A stretch of DNA of 64,000 nucleotides from Companilactobacillus furfuricola (lineage in GTDB: Bacteria > Bacillota > Bacilli > Lactobacillales > Lactobacillaceae), in contig NZ_RHNT01000007.1 of NCBI RefSeq assembly GCF_003946325.1, positions 1 to 64,000 on the forward strand. The letters are read 5' to 3'. Each line of letters starts with the position of its first letter. Position 1 is the stretch's first letter. Positions 19,031 through 28,585 of the stretch are shown piece after piece. The notes below the pieces were generated by a model that saw nothing but the letters and a program-made list of their open reading frames with translations, had not been told where the DNA came from and ran no database searches. A program made the position numbers and the translations under genes.

Positions 19031-19080
19031 AAAAAGCTATGGTATCAAGAGTTAACAACTCTTAACGCCATAGCTTTTTT
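19031..19080. terminator. bidirectional intrinsic terminator
   Basis: AAAAAGCTATGG pairs with CCATAGCTTTTTT, and the loop contains a second short stem AGAGTT/AACTCT. It separates the convergent YnbB-like gene and the APC permease, whose stop overlaps its last base. Confidence 0.85.
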
Positions 19081-20468
19081 TAATCCATATTTAAAAAGTC
19101 TCTTGATAAATTACTGTGTCTCTTGCTTAAAATGAATAAGCCACTGAACCAAATTAAGGCAAAGATCAAAGAGATCAAAGTGCTCTTTTCGAATGCCATC
19201 ATCACAGCTACGATCACAAAGAAAACTAGCACGATGTAGTCGCTGACAGGTGAAAAAGGCATTTTAAAGAAATTATTTTTAGGATGCTTTTTCCGAAATT
19301 TCAAGTGAGCTAAGATAATAGTTCCCCAGATGAACAAGAAACTAGTTGTCGCAACACCAGTGATCAAAGAGAAAACATCGTTTGGCATGAGGATGTTCAA
19401 CAAGGTCGAGAGCGCGATCAAAATTGACGAGAGCAAAATTGCCATCGATGGCACGTGATGGATCGACAATTTGCTGACTTTCTTGACCCGAGGGCTCTTT
19501 GACTGGCTGGTCAATTCAGAAAGCATGCGTCCAGTTGTGAAGAGAGCACTATTACATGAAGAAGCTGCTGCAGTTATCACCACAAAGTTAACGATGTCAA
19601 CTGCACCTTGGATGCCCAATTCTTTAAAGACCATCACGAATGGACTTGATGATGGATCCAGACCGGTCCAAGGGAAGATGCTCATGATCACAGCTAATGA
19701 TCCGATGTAAAAGATTAAAATCCGTAAAGGAATGCTGTTGATAGCCTTAGGAATGATTTTTTTTGGATCTTGAACCTCAGCGGCAGTCATACCGATCATC
19801 TCAATTCCGACAAAGGCGAAGACGACCATTGGTAGCGACATGAAAAATCCTTGCCAACCGCGGGCAAAGAAGCCGCCGTCTTGAATTAGATTTGTGGGGG
19901 TAGCAACTCCGGCAGAAGTCTTATATCTAAAAATTATCAAAAATATACCGACAACGATCAAGGCCAAGATGGCGAAAACCTTGATCAAGGCGAACCAGAA
20001 TTCAACTTCACCAAAAGCTTTTACAGTGATCAAATTAATACAAACGAGAATGATCAACGTGATCAATCCTGGTACCCATTGAGGCAAGTTCGGGATCCAT
20101 AATTTGATGTAAACCCCGATGGCGGTAAGTTCGGCCATTGCAATAGCGATCCAACTAGCCCAATAGGACCAACCGATAACAAACGCAGTTCGTTTACCTA
20201 AATAATCATAAATAGTTTCAACAAAAGAGTGATATTTTAAATCAGATAAAAGTAATTCTCCGAGAGCTCGCATGATCCAGAAACAGATAATCCCAGTTAA
20301 TAAATATGCTAACAATATTGCTGGTCCTGCTAAATGGATCGATTTACCGGCACCAAGGAAAAGACCAGTACCAATGGCACCACCGATAGCGATCATCTCA
20401 ACTTGTCTACCAGTTAAACTTCTGGATAATTCATTTTTTCCAGATGAGATTGTTTCTTCTTCTTCCAT
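19080..20468 (-). CDS. APC-superfamily amino acid permease (AAT family)
   Basis: A 462-residue permease with 12 predicted helices. The first helix carries GGAIGTGLFLGAGKSI, the substrate-binding glycine motif of the AAT (GABA/aromatic/basic amino acid) permeases; FAFVGIEMIGMTAAE marks helix 6. It probably imports an amino acid with protons. It is a single gene, and AAGG lies nine bases before the ATG. The position next to the decarboxylase suggests, but does not prove, a role in supplying its substrate. Confidence 0.87.
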   Translation of the reverse strand: MEEEETISSGKNELSRSLTGRQVEMIAIGGAIGTGLFLGAGKSIHLAGPAILLAYLLTGIICFWIMRALGELLLSDLKYHSFVETIYDYLGKRTAFVIGWSYWASWIAIAMAELTAIGVYIKLWIPNLPQWVPGLITLIILVCINLITVKAFGEVEFWFALIKVFAILALIVVGIFLIIFRYKTSAGVATPTNLIQDGGFFARGWQGFFMSLPMVVFAFVGIEMIGMTAAEVQDPKKIIPKAINSIPLRILIFYIGSLAVIMSIFPWTGLDPSSSPFVMVFKELGIQGAVDIVNFVVITAAASSCNSALFTTGRMLSELTSQSKSPRVKKVSKLSIHHVPSMAILLSSILIALSTLLNILMPNDVFSLITGVATTSFLFIWGTIILAHLKFRKKHPKNNFFKMPFSPVSDYIVLVFFVIVAVMMAFEKSTLISLIFALIWFSGLFILSKRHSNLSRDFLNMD

Positions 20469-20806
20469 ATTCGTAACCTTCTATAATCCCAAAATTTAAA
20501 GCACCTGCACAAATTTCACGTAAGGAAGATCAATGCAAAAGCAGTGTAAGTTTCTAGCATGAATTAAATCTGCCAAGGGGTCAAGTAGCAGTTTTTATTC
20601 GTTTTTAATTATCGCAAGAATAGAAAATAAAAATCACTCAAATATGAAAAAATATTTTTAAGATTATAAGTATAAAAATATAAGAATAACCAAGATTAAC
20701 TCAATCCATCATAAAAATATTTGAATATGTTATGAAATTATAAATTAATAAAATGGATAAATATTGGAGTATAATTTGAACCAAAAATAACCTTTGGAGG
20801 GATTAG
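20469..20806. other. A/T-rich intergenic region between divergent genes
   Basis: No gene is seen. A perfect -10 TATAAT lies at 20770-20775, about 30 bases before the lectin-like gene, with a poor -35. The rest is A/T-rich without strong hairpins. Confidence 0.4.
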
Positions 20807-23221
20807 ATGAACCATCACAAATATTGCTTTGATGGTATTACCACTCGGAAAATTCTAGTATTCATGGTTTCTTATTCGTTATTTATTTTTGCTATATTCT
20901 TATCAATTAATAATTCTTCAAATGATGTTTTTGCTGTTGATGACAAATTACCAAATATAAGTGATATAAATTTAAGTGATTTAAATGACGGTAACGGTAA
21001 TTTTATTGATTTGAAACACGCAGTAGCAACAGCACCAGATGGATTGCCTCTGAAGGATTATTTCCAATTAGGCGAATTTCCGTCAAATGAACTAACTAAT
21101 ACTGCAAAAGTTATTTCTCATGGTAATCAAGTATATACTGATTCCAGTTTGTTGTTAGTAAATAATTCAATAAAACAATTAGGAGCTATTTGGGGAAATT
21201 TTGACAAGGATAATTATTTTGATACGAACCTATTTCAAACGATGTCCATGTGGGTCTATCTGGGATATTCATTGAAATATGACGGTCGAAATCAATATAA
21301 GCCTCACCTGGAACCAGGTCAGCAGCAATTCGTTGGTGATGGTATGTCCTTAGTTTTCCATAATGATAGTAGAAAATTAGGTGCAATATCAACATTTAAA
21401 TCGAATAAGGAAGGTGTGAGACTTGGAAACGGAGAATCAATGGGTGTTTGGGGAACTGATTTTGATAATGATGTCCACTTGCCATGGGCTAATGATGATC
21501 ATCATTTAGAAAAAGATATTGCAAAGACGGCCATTCAGAATAGTTTAGCTTTAGAATTTGACACATTTGTTGATGGATCAACAGATTTTGCCAGTTTGAA
21601 TAATTTGGGGATTTCTTTTGACGCAGGAAAACAAGGCCAACATATTGCACTTAATTATCCAGCAGATCCATGGACTTATCAGGCTAATTTAGTATCAGGA
21701 ACAGGGAACGATCAAGGGAACTACAAAAAGTATTTTAAAATGCTGCATCATTATCAAAATGACAATCAGTACTTATCCGACGGTAATTGGCATCACGTTA
21801 CTATAAAATGGAATCCCATTACTAAACAGATGAGGTATTTTTTCGATGATCGTGATAAAGACGGCAATATAAAATATGCCACAGCACAAGCTACAGCTCC
21901 AATAGATATATCAAAATTTGGTTTTAAAGATGCTAATCATAAATTGCATTGGGGTTTCACAGGATCAACAGGTAAGTTTTCTGAGAATAACTTGATCGTG
22001 TTTGAATCAATTCCATCGTTTGTAAATGCAGAATTGAACATGCAAATTTTTGATAAATCCACAGGAGAGCTAGTTGGTGAAAAACTAGAAAACTCTGAGC
22101 AAAAATCACCAGTTCGCACACACGCAAATGCTGGTGATACACTTGATTTCACCTATGCTTTAAATTATCAATCAGGCATTAAAAACTGGGACAAGATCAC
22201 TGCTAACATTAATTTGCCATCTGAAGTTGAGTACCGATCGGCTTATGTTGACTACAATGACGGCGCTCCAGTTGAAAAAGTTGAAAACGATCCAATGACA
22301 GGAAATAAGTTTACCTATCATTTGGCAAAATCTTTAACTCCGACTCACAATAAGGCAACAGTTCATATAATTACTAGGGTAAAACCTGTTGCAGGAAAAG
22401 TTTTTGTCAAAGAACAGCATGCAAAATTTGAAGGAGATTATTTAATCAAAGACGGCATGTCACCTGATTTTGTCATTGGATTTAACATTCTAAATATGCG
22501 AGTTGACCCTGAACAAATAAATTACCAAGGTATGTCAGAAGTTACTAGTGATCCGCTAATAAATTGCTACGTTTGGAATAACACAAGCAATAACGATCTT
22601 TCAGATGTCTCGTTAAACGTCACCTTAAATGGAAAGCCATTACCTGATCAAAAACTTACTGATGGGACATCCTATTATGTTCCAACTCCGATTACAATTC
22701 CAAAAGATCGATTGCATGAAGGACAAAATACGGTCGTTATCAAGACAGAAGAGTTAGTTGGTAGACAAACTTTTACGAGTGAAAAAACCGTATTTATTAC
22801 AATCGGAGGAAATGTAACGATTAGTTATCGGACTCAAAATGTTAGATTTGCGACAATCAACGGTAATAGTGTACACAAACTGGTAGGCCGCTCGGGAATG
22901 TGGAAAGTTGATGTTACAGATACTAGAAAAAAAGGCGCTGGCTGGAGAGTCAACGCAGTAGCTATGCCATTGATAAATACTAAAACAAAGCTGCCCTTTA
23001 ATGGCAAAATGGTGTTTATTGATAAAAATAATAACTATCATTCTTTATCCAAACCAGTCGAAGTTGATCGAGCCACAAAAGCGACAGATGATCCAAAAAC
23101 TTGGGATATTGTTGAACGATGGCAAAAGAATCAAGGAATCCAATTACTGACAAATGATCCTGTCGAGGAAGGCTATTATCATGGGACAATCATCTGGCAG
23201 TTGATAGATAGCGTCAAATGA
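20807..23221 (+). CDS. secreted surface protein with L-type lectin-like and WxL-type domains
   Basis: An 804-residue exported protein: signal peptide about 1-43 (hydrophobic stretch about 18-34, likely cleavage after VFA), then a lectin-like beta-sandwich from about residue 80 to 410 (GDGMSLVFHND, LALEFDTF, WHHVTIKW are L-type lectin hallmarks). A linker of Ig-like repeats follows, then a C-terminal WxL-like region (MWKVDVTDTRKKGAGW and a GYYHGTIIWQL ending). WxL domains bind peptidoglycan non-covalently, so the protein likely displays a carbohydrate-binding module for adhesion. No LPxTG anchor is present. It stands alone, without the usual neighbouring WxL cluster. The start follows TTTGGAGGG. 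Confidence 0.8.
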   Translation: MNHHKYCFDGITTRKILVFMVSYSLFIFAIFLSINNSSNDVFAVDDKLPNISDINLSDLNDGNGNFIDLKHAVATAPDGLPLKDYFQLGEFPSNELTNTAKVISHGNQVYTDSSLLLVNNSIKQLGAIWGNFDKDNYFDTNLFQTMSMWVYLGYSLKYDGRNQYKPHLEPGQQQFVGDGMSLVFHNDSRKLGAISTFKSNKEGVRLGNGESMGVWGTDFDNDVHLPWANDDHHLEKDIAKTAIQNSLALEFDTFVDGSTDFASLNNLGISFDAGKQGQHIALNYPADPWTYQANLVSGTGNDQGNYKKYFKMLHHYQNDNQYLSDGNWHHVTIKWNPITKQMRYFFDDRDKDGNIKYATAQATAPIDISKFGFKDANHKLHWGFTGSTGKFSENNLIVFESIPSFVNAELNMQIFDKSTGELVGEKLENSEQKSPVRTHANAGDTLDFTYALNYQSGIKNWDKITANINLPSEVEYRSAYVDYNDGAPVEKVENDPMTGNKFTYHLAKSLTPTHNKATVHIITRVKPVAGKVFVKEQHAKFEGDYLIKDGMSPDFVIGFNILNMRVDPEQINYQGMSEVTSDPLINCYVWNNTSNNDLSDVSLNVTLNGKPLPDQKLTDGTSYYVPTPITIPKDRLHEGQNTVVIKTEELVGRQTFTSEKTVFITIGGNVTISYRTQNVRFATINGNSVHKLVGRSGMWKVDVTDTRKKGAGWRVNAVAMPLINTKTKLPFNGKMVFIDKNNNYHSLSKPVEVDRATKATDDPKTWDIVERWQKNQGIQLLTNDPVEEGYYHGTIIWQLIDSVK

Positions 23222-23334
23222 TTTAATGCACAATCAAAGGAATAGTTTTCGAAAACCATCCAGAATATCAACTTATAAATTAGTGAATTATTTCACCAAT
23301 TCTATTGAATTCCCTCTCAAAACCAGTTATATTT

Positions 23335-23356
23335 TATATAGATAGGTATCTATATA
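23335..23356. promoter_or_regulatory. probable ArsR operator
   Basis: A perfect inverted repeat TATATAGATA-GG-TATCTATATA lies 44 bases upstream of arsD in the promoter region. SmtB/ArsR repressors bind palindromes of this size. ArsR is encoded as the third gene of the operon, so feedback control is expected. Confidence 0.6.
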
Positions 23357-23399
23357 TCCTATTTGATCGGTAAATTTTTCAAAGCAAAGGGGAAGAATT

Positions 23400-23741
23400 A
23401 TGAAGAAAATAGAATTGTTCGAACCAGCTATGTGTTGTCCAACAGGAGTTTGTGGACCATCTGTCGATGAAACTTTGTTGATGATCACTAATTCCTTTGA
23501 AGCATTACAAAAGGTTGCTGACGTTGACGCTAAACGTCACTGCTTATCAGATGAACCAGCTACTTTTTCTAAGAATCCTGATGTTTTAAATGCCATCAAA
23601 AAAGACGGAAAAGATGCTTTACCAATTACTATTGTTGATGGAAAAGTGGTCAAAGTGGGTGAATATCCTACTCAAGCTGAATTGACTCAGTACACCGGCG
23701 TTGTTTTCAAAAATGAGAATGCTGATGTTGTAAGTAAATAA
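23400..23741 (+). CDS. arsD: arsenical metallochaperone ArsD
   Basis: A 113-residue ArsD with the metal-binding cysteines Cys12, Cys13 and Cys18 (AMCCPTGVCGP) at the same numbers as in the classical protein. It carries As(III) or Sb(III) to the ATPase ArsA and weakly regulates the operon. It is the first gene, with AAAGGGGAAG as ribosome site, and arsA follows by 25 bases. Confidence 0.95.
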   Translation: MKKIELFEPAMCCPTGVCGPSVDETLLMITNSFEALQKVADVDAKRHCLSDEPATFSKNPDVLNAIKKDGKDALPITIVDGKVVKVGEYPTQAELTQYTGVVFKNENADVVSK

Positions 23742-23766
23742 TTCATTTGAAAAGGGGGTGTTCAAG

Positions 23767-25494
23767 ATGGATTTGTACGATCCTGCTGACCTCAATTTAA
23801 CTAAGTATTTATTTTTCACCGGAAAAGGTGGAGTAGGGAAAACGTCTGTTGCCTGTGCTACGGCAATGAATATGGCTGATCGAGGTCAAAAAGTCATGTT
23901 AGTCAGCACTGATCCTGCTTCAAATTTACAAGATGTTTTCCAAACAAAACTGACTAATAAGCCAACACCGATTCAAGGTATTCCAAATTTAGCGGTTGCC
24001 AATTTTGATCCTGTTACCGCAGCAGCAGAATATCGTGAAGGTATCGTCGGACCTTATCGCGGTGTATTACCAGACAGTGCGATCGAGAACATGGAAGAAC
24101 AGCTATCGGGTTCTTGTACCGTTGAGATCGCATCGTTTAACGAATTTGCTAATTTTTTGACGGACAAGACTATCGAAGATAATTATGACCATATCATTTT
24201 CGATACAGCTCCGACCGGTCATACTTTACGGATGCTTCAACTGCCATCTGCTTGGAATGACTATTTAGATGAAAACACTACGGGAGTTTCTTGCCTGGGT
24301 CAGTTATCTGGCTTGGGTGACAAGAAACAAATGTATGAGCATGCCGTTGAAACACTCAATAATGGCGATATCACGACTATCGTCATTGTCAGTCGTCCAC
24401 AGCGAGCAGCTTTGATCGAGTCAAAACGTGCTTATATGGAGCTAGAAAAATTAAATATCAACCATCATATTTTGATCATTAATGGGATATTAGAACAAGC
24501 TGATGACGATGTCTCACACGAAATATTTGACCAACAACAATATGATTTGAATAATATCCCGGATATCTTGAGCCAGTTGAAAAGGTACTACGTGCCACTT
24601 CGTCCATACAATGTAATGGGGATCAAAAATATTCGTACACTATTAAACAAACAGCAGCCCAAAGTTATTCCGATGCCGGCAGAGAAATTTGATTTTAATA
24701 ATCTCCAAGATATCGTCGATGATTATCTTAAGACAGACAAGAAGATTATTTTCACGATGGGAAAAGGTGGTGTCGGCAAAACGGCTGTGGCGATCAAAAT
24801 TGCTAAAAAATTAGTCGCCGCTGGTAAGAAAGTTCGTTTAGCAACGACTGATCCAGCTGACCACATCGATCTTTATTTGCCTGACAAAACAGGAATCACC
24901 GTCAGTCACATTGATGAAGCAAAAGAATTAGCTGATTATCAAGATGAAGTCATTTCCAAAGCTCGTAAATCGATGGACGATGATAATCTTGATTACGTTA
25001 AAGAAGACTTGCGTTCACCTTGTACCCAAGAAATTGCAGTCTTTCGTGCTTTTGCCAGAATCGTTGATCAGTCTCAAGATGAGATCGTGGTGATCGATAC
25101 GGCACCGACTGGGCATACATTATTATTGTTGGAGTCGACCCAGAATTATGCTCATGAAGTCAAACGTTCTTCAGGTGAAGTTCCGGAGTCGATCCAAAAA
25201 TTATTGCCACGACTTCAAGATCATCATCAAACAGAAGTCTTGACCGTGACATTGCCAGAAACGACACCGATTTATGAGTCGGTCAGATTAAATGAAGATC
25301 TGGATCGTGCTAAAATAGCTCACACTTGGTGGCTAGTTAATCAAAGTATGTATGCAACTCAAACGACCAATGATATTTTGAGCGTTCGAGCTAGCGAAGA
25401 ACTAGAATGGATCGAAAAAGTCGCTGATATTTCGAAGGGACATTATGCAGTTGAGCAGTGGATCCCTGACTTTGAACAAAATATGGTTCATTAA
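23767..25494 (+). CDS. arsA: arsenite-stimulated ATPase ArsA
   Basis: A 575-residue duplicated ATPase with two deviant Walker A sites (FTGKGGVGKTS near the start and TMGKGGVGKTA at about residue 335) and two DTAPTGHT switch motifs. The three metalloid-binding cysteines have clear counterparts in SGSCTVEIA, GVSCLGQL and RSPCTQEIA. ArsA normally docks on the ArsB permease to make an ATP-driven arsenite pump. No arsB or acr3 gene is found in this window. The ATG at 23767 is chosen behind AAGGGGGTG. Confidence 0.95.
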   Translation: MDLYDPADLNLTKYLFFTGKGGVGKTSVACATAMNMADRGQKVMLVSTDPASNLQDVFQTKLTNKPTPIQGIPNLAVANFDPVTAAAEYREGIVGPYRGVLPDSAIENMEEQLSGSCTVEIASFNEFANFLTDKTIEDNYDHIIFDTAPTGHTLRMLQLPSAWNDYLDENTTGVSCLGQLSGLGDKKQMYEHAVETLNNGDITTIVIVSRPQRAALIESKRAYMELEKLNINHHILIINGILEQADDDVSHEIFDQQQYDLNNIPDILSQLKRYYVPLRPYNVMGIKNIRTLLNKQQPKVIPMPAEKFDFNNLQDIVDDYLKTDKKIIFTMGKGGVGKTAVAIKIAKKLVAAGKKVRLATTDPADHIDLYLPDKTGITVSHIDEAKELADYQDEVISKARKSMDDDNLDYVKEDLRSPCTQEIAVFRAFARIVDQSQDEIVVIDTAPTGHTLLLLESTQNYAHEVKRSSGEVPESIQKLLPRLQDHHQTEVLTVTLPETTPIYESVRLNEDLDRAKIAHTWWLVNQSMYATQTTNDILSVRASEELEWIEKVADISKGHYAVEQWIPDFEQNMVH

Positions 25495-25522
25495 AAATCT
25501 TAAAAAAGTAGGTGAGATAAGT

Positions 25523-25834
25523 TTGGATTATCAAAAAAATGCCAAGATGATCAAAGCAATGGCTGATCCTAACAGGTTGAAGATCATTGATATTTTGTCT
25601 TGTGGGACCATGTGTGCTTGCGATATTTTGGAAAACTTTGATTTTACTAAACCAACTTTGTCGCACCACATGAAAGTCTTGCAAGAAGCTAATATCGTAA
25701 CTGCAGAAAAAAATGGCAAATGGCAAAACTATACGCTTGATCCGCAATTTATAAAACAATTGCCATTGTTCACTTATAATTTGTTAAAATCAGATGAAAA
25801 CTGTATTTGCCATCAAAAGAAGGCTACGAATTAA
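25523..25834 (+). CDS. arsR: ArsR-family arsenic-responsive repressor
   Basis: A 103-residue winged-helix repressor starting at TTG (25523) behind AGGTGAG. Cys27, Cys31 and Cys33 in [12 protein letters not shown] lie at the start of the DNA-binding helix, as in As(III)-sensing ArsR proteins, and [17 protein letters not shown] is the recognition region. Arsenite binding would release the operator upstream of arsD. The gene is third in the operon rather than first, which is unusual but known. Confidence 0.92.
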   Translation: MDYQKNAKMIKAMADPNRLKIIDILSCGTMCACDILENFDFTKPTLSHHMKVLQEANIVTAEKNGKWQNYTLDPQFIKQLPLFTYNLLKSDENCICHQKKATN

Positions 25835-25853
25835 TCACAAGACTGGAGAGGCT

Positions 25854-26270
25854 ATGTCAAAGAGAATTTATTTTTTATGCACGGGCAATTCTTGCCGCAG
25901 TCAAATGGCTGAAGGTTTCGCTAAAAACATTTTTGACGATGATTGGATCGTTAAAAGTGCTGGAATTGAGACTCATGGATTGAATCCACGTGCTGTTAGT
26001 TCGATGAAACTTGCAGGGATCGATATTTCCCAGCAGACTTCAACTTTGATCGATGAAGATTATTTAAGATCATGCGATGTGGTCGTAACACTTTGTGGCG
26101 ATGCGCGAGATAAGTGTCCGTTGACGCCACCAGAAGTGAGGAGGATCCATTGGCCGCTACCAGATCCTGCTCAAGCCACTGGCTCCGAGAAAGAAATTAT
26201 GCACGTGTTTAATCAAGTCAGAGACAGAATAAAGTTAAACGTCAGTCGACTTCAACAAGAATTGAATTAA
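25854..26270 (+). CDS. arsC: arsenate reductase, thioredoxin-coupled LMW-PTP type
   Basis: A 138-residue arsenate reductase of the staphylococcal pI258 type. The P-loop [13 protein letters not shown] begins at Cys9, and the redox pair is Cys81 and Cys88 ([12 protein letters not shown]), matching Cys10/82/89 of pI258 ArsC. It reduces arsenate to arsenite through a Cys relay recharged by thioredoxin. It is last in the operon, with ACTGGAGAGG as ribosome site and a terminator immediately behind. Confidence 0.94.
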   Translation: MSKRIYFLCTGNSCRSQMAEGFAKNIFDDDWIVKSAGIETHGLNPRAVSSMKLAGIDISQQTSTLIDEDYLRSCDVVVTLCGDARDKCPLTPPEVRRIHWPLPDPAQATGSEKEIMHVFNQVRDRIKLNVSRLQQELN

Positions 26271-26297
26271 AAAAACCGCCAAAGTTGGCGGTTTTTT
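26271..26297. terminator. bidirectional terminator between arsC and the acetyltransferase
   Basis: AAAAACCGCC pairs with GGCGGTTTTT around AAAGTT, with A and T tracts on both sides. It serves two convergent genes. Confidence 0.88.
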
Positions 26298-26949
26298 AGT
26301 CTAAATATTTTTCGATTATATCTTGAGGGATCGCTTTTCCATTGTCGTAGTATTTATCATCTTCAGCGGTTATGTCACGAAGTTTCTTTGCAGGAACCCC
26401 GACAACGATGGTGTTTGCTTCAACGTCTTTAGTCACCACACTACCAGCACCAATAATGGCATTATCACCAATCGACACTCCTGGTAAAATTGTTGAACTG
26501 GCACCGATCCAAACGTTTTTACCAATGGTTATTGGTTTGTTGTATTGCATTTTCTTGAGTCGCAGTTTGGGTGAGATAGGGTGAGCTGCGGTTGCAAAGG
26601 TCACGTTAGGACCGACCATACAGTCGTCACCAAAACTGATCCGACCGTCATCGACAAAGTTGCAATTGAAGTTGATGAAAATATCTTTGCCAAAGTGAGT
26701 ATTATAAAGTCCACAATTGGCGTTGATCGGTGGTAAAATATATAAATTTTCACCATAAGTGCCAACTACTTCTTTTAAAATTTTCTCGCGATTTTTTAAG
26801 CCGTGAGGAGTTTCTGGAGTTTGATTGTATTCAAAGATTTTTTGAACTAATTTATGTTGGTATGCCAAAAAGTCTTCGTCGGCACTGTCATATATTTCAC
26901 CAGAACTAGTAACTTTTTTGAATTGGGCTAATTTTTCATTTGATATCAT
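26296..26949 (-). CDS. sugar O-acetyltransferase, maltose/galactoside type (hexapeptide family)
   Basis: A 217-residue left-handed beta-helix acetyltransferase of the LacA/Maa type. It has an N-terminal Mac domain, catalytic His in TAAHPISPKLR, and repeated hexapeptides (IGKNVWIGASSTILPGVSIGDNAIIGAGSVV). Such enzymes acetylate sugars with acetyl-CoA, possibly to detoxify non-metabolisable ones. It is monocistronic, with GAGAGG before the ATG. No sugar operon is adjacent. Confidence 0.92.
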   Translation of the reverse strand: MISNEKLAQFKKVTSSGEIYDSADEDFLAYQHKLVQKIFEYNQTPETPHGLKNREKILKEVVGTYGENLYILPPINANCGLYNTHFGKDIFINFNCNFVDDGRISFGDDCMVGPNVTFATAAHPISPKLRLKKMQYNKPITIGKNVWIGASSTILPGVSIGDNAIIGAGSVVTKDVEANTIVVGVPAKKLRDITAEDDKYYDNGKAIPQDIIEKYLD

Positions 26950-27110
26950 ATGGCTACCTCTCGTAAATATTATTTCTTCATCATACCTTATTTTTTGATA
27001 ATAAATTAATGTTCACAAAATATTCAATCTTTTTTAAGTTCCCATAAATAGAGCTTCAGTATAGTTAAAGTAATGAATCAATAACAAACTTACAAAAAGG
27101 AAGTATTTCT

Positions 27111-27635
27111 ATGAGATGGGTGCCCTTAACATTAATTTTATTTTTTACCGCCATTAGTGCGATCAACATTTATAAAAAACAAACAGCTACTTTGCACCGA
27201 AGTTTTTCGTTACTGGGAGTGATGTATTTGATGCTACTGGAGATCATCGTCTTCACGCCCTTCTCATTTGATGGTTCACAAATCTATTTGATGCAAGCAG
27301 GTATCGGAAAGGTTAATTTGTTCCAGCTAGATATTTTTGAATTAGGATTTTTTGAGAATATCCTGCTGACGGTGCCATTAGGGATGCTAATTAAATCGTA
27401 CTTTAGCGAAATTTCTCTTTCGGATACAGCGATAATCGGCGTATTTGTCGGAAGTTGGATCGAGATCACCCAATATTATTTGTCGCACGCATTTTTGATC
27501 AATCGTTCGAGTGATATTAACGATGTTATTGCCAATGCATTGGGGATCATCGTTGGCGCAGTAATGGTCAGAGTCGTTATTAATTCAATGAAACGAAATA
27601 CCAGAATCCCCGAATTGACAGTATTAATGGACTAA
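27111..27635 (+). CDS. VanZ-family membrane protein
   Basis: A 174-residue protein with about five hydrophobic segments. The region FFENILLTVPLGMLI followed by SWIEITQYYLS and RSSDINDVIANALG is the VanZ-like domain signature. VanZ homologues raise tolerance to teicoplanin or lipopeptides in some bacteria, but most chromosomal copies have no known role. It is a single gene with AAAAGGAAG before the start. No vancomycin-resistance gene is near. Confidence 0.87.
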   Translation: MRWVPLTLILFFTAISAINIYKKQTATLHRSFSLLGVMYLMLLEIIVFTPFSFDGSQIYLMQAGIGKVNLFQLDIFELGFFENILLTVPLGMLIKSYFSEISLSDTAIIGVFVGSWIEITQYYLSHAFLINRSSDINDVIANALGIIVGAVMVRVVINSMKRNTRIPELTVLMD

Positions 27636-27659
27636 TTAGAAAAAAATCAATTAAATCGC

Positions 27660-27812
27660 AAATTTACTAGTATTTGAGAGGAAAAACCTGTAAAGTAATT
27701 TCTTGCAGGTAGCCTACCTGTTATTTACAAGTGGCAGTTTTGCACATTCCAAGGTTTCAATTGTAAGATTGCCCAGGGCCGTACATCAGGATGATGTGCG
27801 GTCTTTTCTTTT
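27660..27812 (+). ncRNA. possible small RNA ending in an intrinsic terminator
   Basis: A 310-bp gap after the VanZ gene holds two clear structures: CAGGTAG-C-CTACCTG at about 27,705-27,720, and a terminator in which CCGTACATCA pairs with TGATGTGCGG followed by TCTTTTCTTTT (27,779-27,812). No open frame lies between. A small RNA gene or simply the distant VanZ terminator are both possible; I recognise no family. Confidence 0.3.
27779..27812 (+). terminator. intrinsic terminator
   Basis: A 10-bp stem with one G-U pair (27779-27788 with 27792-27801), a three-base loop and a T-rich tail. It lies 144 bases after the VanZ stop. Confidence 0.75.
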
Positions 27813-27945
27813 ACGTGAATTCAGAAGCTTGCAATCACTGCATTAAAAAAAGACAGCTGGCGCAGCTTCGTCGGATCTTGGAATTGGCTAGCTTTTAAAT
27901 GCTCAATGGCTGATGCAGTTTCTCATACTTTGCTTGCATCGAAAA

Positions 27946-28341
27946 TCAATGTACATTGAGTTGTTTCTTCAGAGCGTTAGTTAACGTTTCCGAAAAATTG
28001 ATATTTTGTTCATTACCTAATTCGTTTAAGTAATTAGGAATAGTTAGTGTTTTCTTAATGGCTTTATTATCATGTTTCTTTCTGTAGGTAGTAATATCAA
28101 CATCCACTAAAGTAACGATATCGTTTTTTTGGGCAGTAGGTAAGCTGTAAACAGAATCAGGCACAGTTTTATTTTCGTCCTGCAGATCCATAACCTTTAA
28201 TCCAATGTAATCACGTGCCATCTCAATTGCATTATCAACACTAGTTCCTTGAGTAGCGCCATCTAGATCTGGGATTGATACAAAATAGGGGATTTTCGAG
28301 TCAGTAGTTTTTGTTATGATAATTGGGTAAATAACTTTCAT
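27946..28341 (-). CDS. hicB: HicB-family antitoxin
   Basis: A 131-residue HicB antitoxin. The N-terminal degenerate RNase H-like fold carries YFVSIPDLDGATQGTSVDNAIEMARDYIGL, and a C-terminal helical region (IPNYLNELGNEQNINFSETLTNAL) fits the ribbon-helix-helix DNA-binding part. It neutralises HicA and represses the operon through the palindrome upstream. It follows hicA by 63 bases; AAGGTATATT lies before the ATG. Confidence 0.88.
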   Translation of the reverse strand: MKVIYPIIITKTTDSKIPYFVSIPDLDGATQGTSVDNAIEMARDYIGLKVMDLQDENKTVPDSVYSLPTAQKNDIVTLVDVDITTYRKKHDNKAIKKTLTIPNYLNELGNEQNINFSETLTNALKKQLNVH

Positions 28342-28404
28342 ATAATATACCTTCTTTCAGTGTGACGGTAAAACAGCTTATTCAAGATGGTGTTTTTTGA
28401 TGAT

Positions 28405-28551
28405 TTATTTAGCTAACAATTCATTGATTTCCTTGTGTCGAGGGATTTGCTCTTTATCGACACCGTTGGTCCAAATATCATGATTTCTACCATGTCGTTC
28501 TAAAAACCAACCATTGATTTTTATTAATTTAATCAGCTTTGTATGTTTCAT
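28405..28551 (-). CDS. hicA: HicA-family mRNA interferase toxin
   Basis: A 48-codon gene reading MKHTKLIKLIKINGW and so on, with the HicA double-stranded-RNA-binding-like core: GWFLERHGRNHDIW, catalytic His24, and a terminal IPRHKEINELLAK. HicA cleaves mRNA independently of ribosome stalling rules. It is slightly shorter than the usual 55-65 residues but complete in its motifs. The start is set by GAGGTG five bases upstream. It lies directly before hicB, the normal toxin-first order. Confidence 0.85.
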   Translation of the reverse strand: MKHTKLIKLIKINGWFLERHGRNHDIWTNGVDKEQIPRHKEINELLAK

Positions 28552-28585
28552 CTCCACACCTCAATTTTTTCTACATTAATTGTAT

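Noticed and set aside
19471-20082. Plus-strand frames opposite the APC permease
   Set aside because: They are antisense shadows of a membrane protein gene with complete family motifs.
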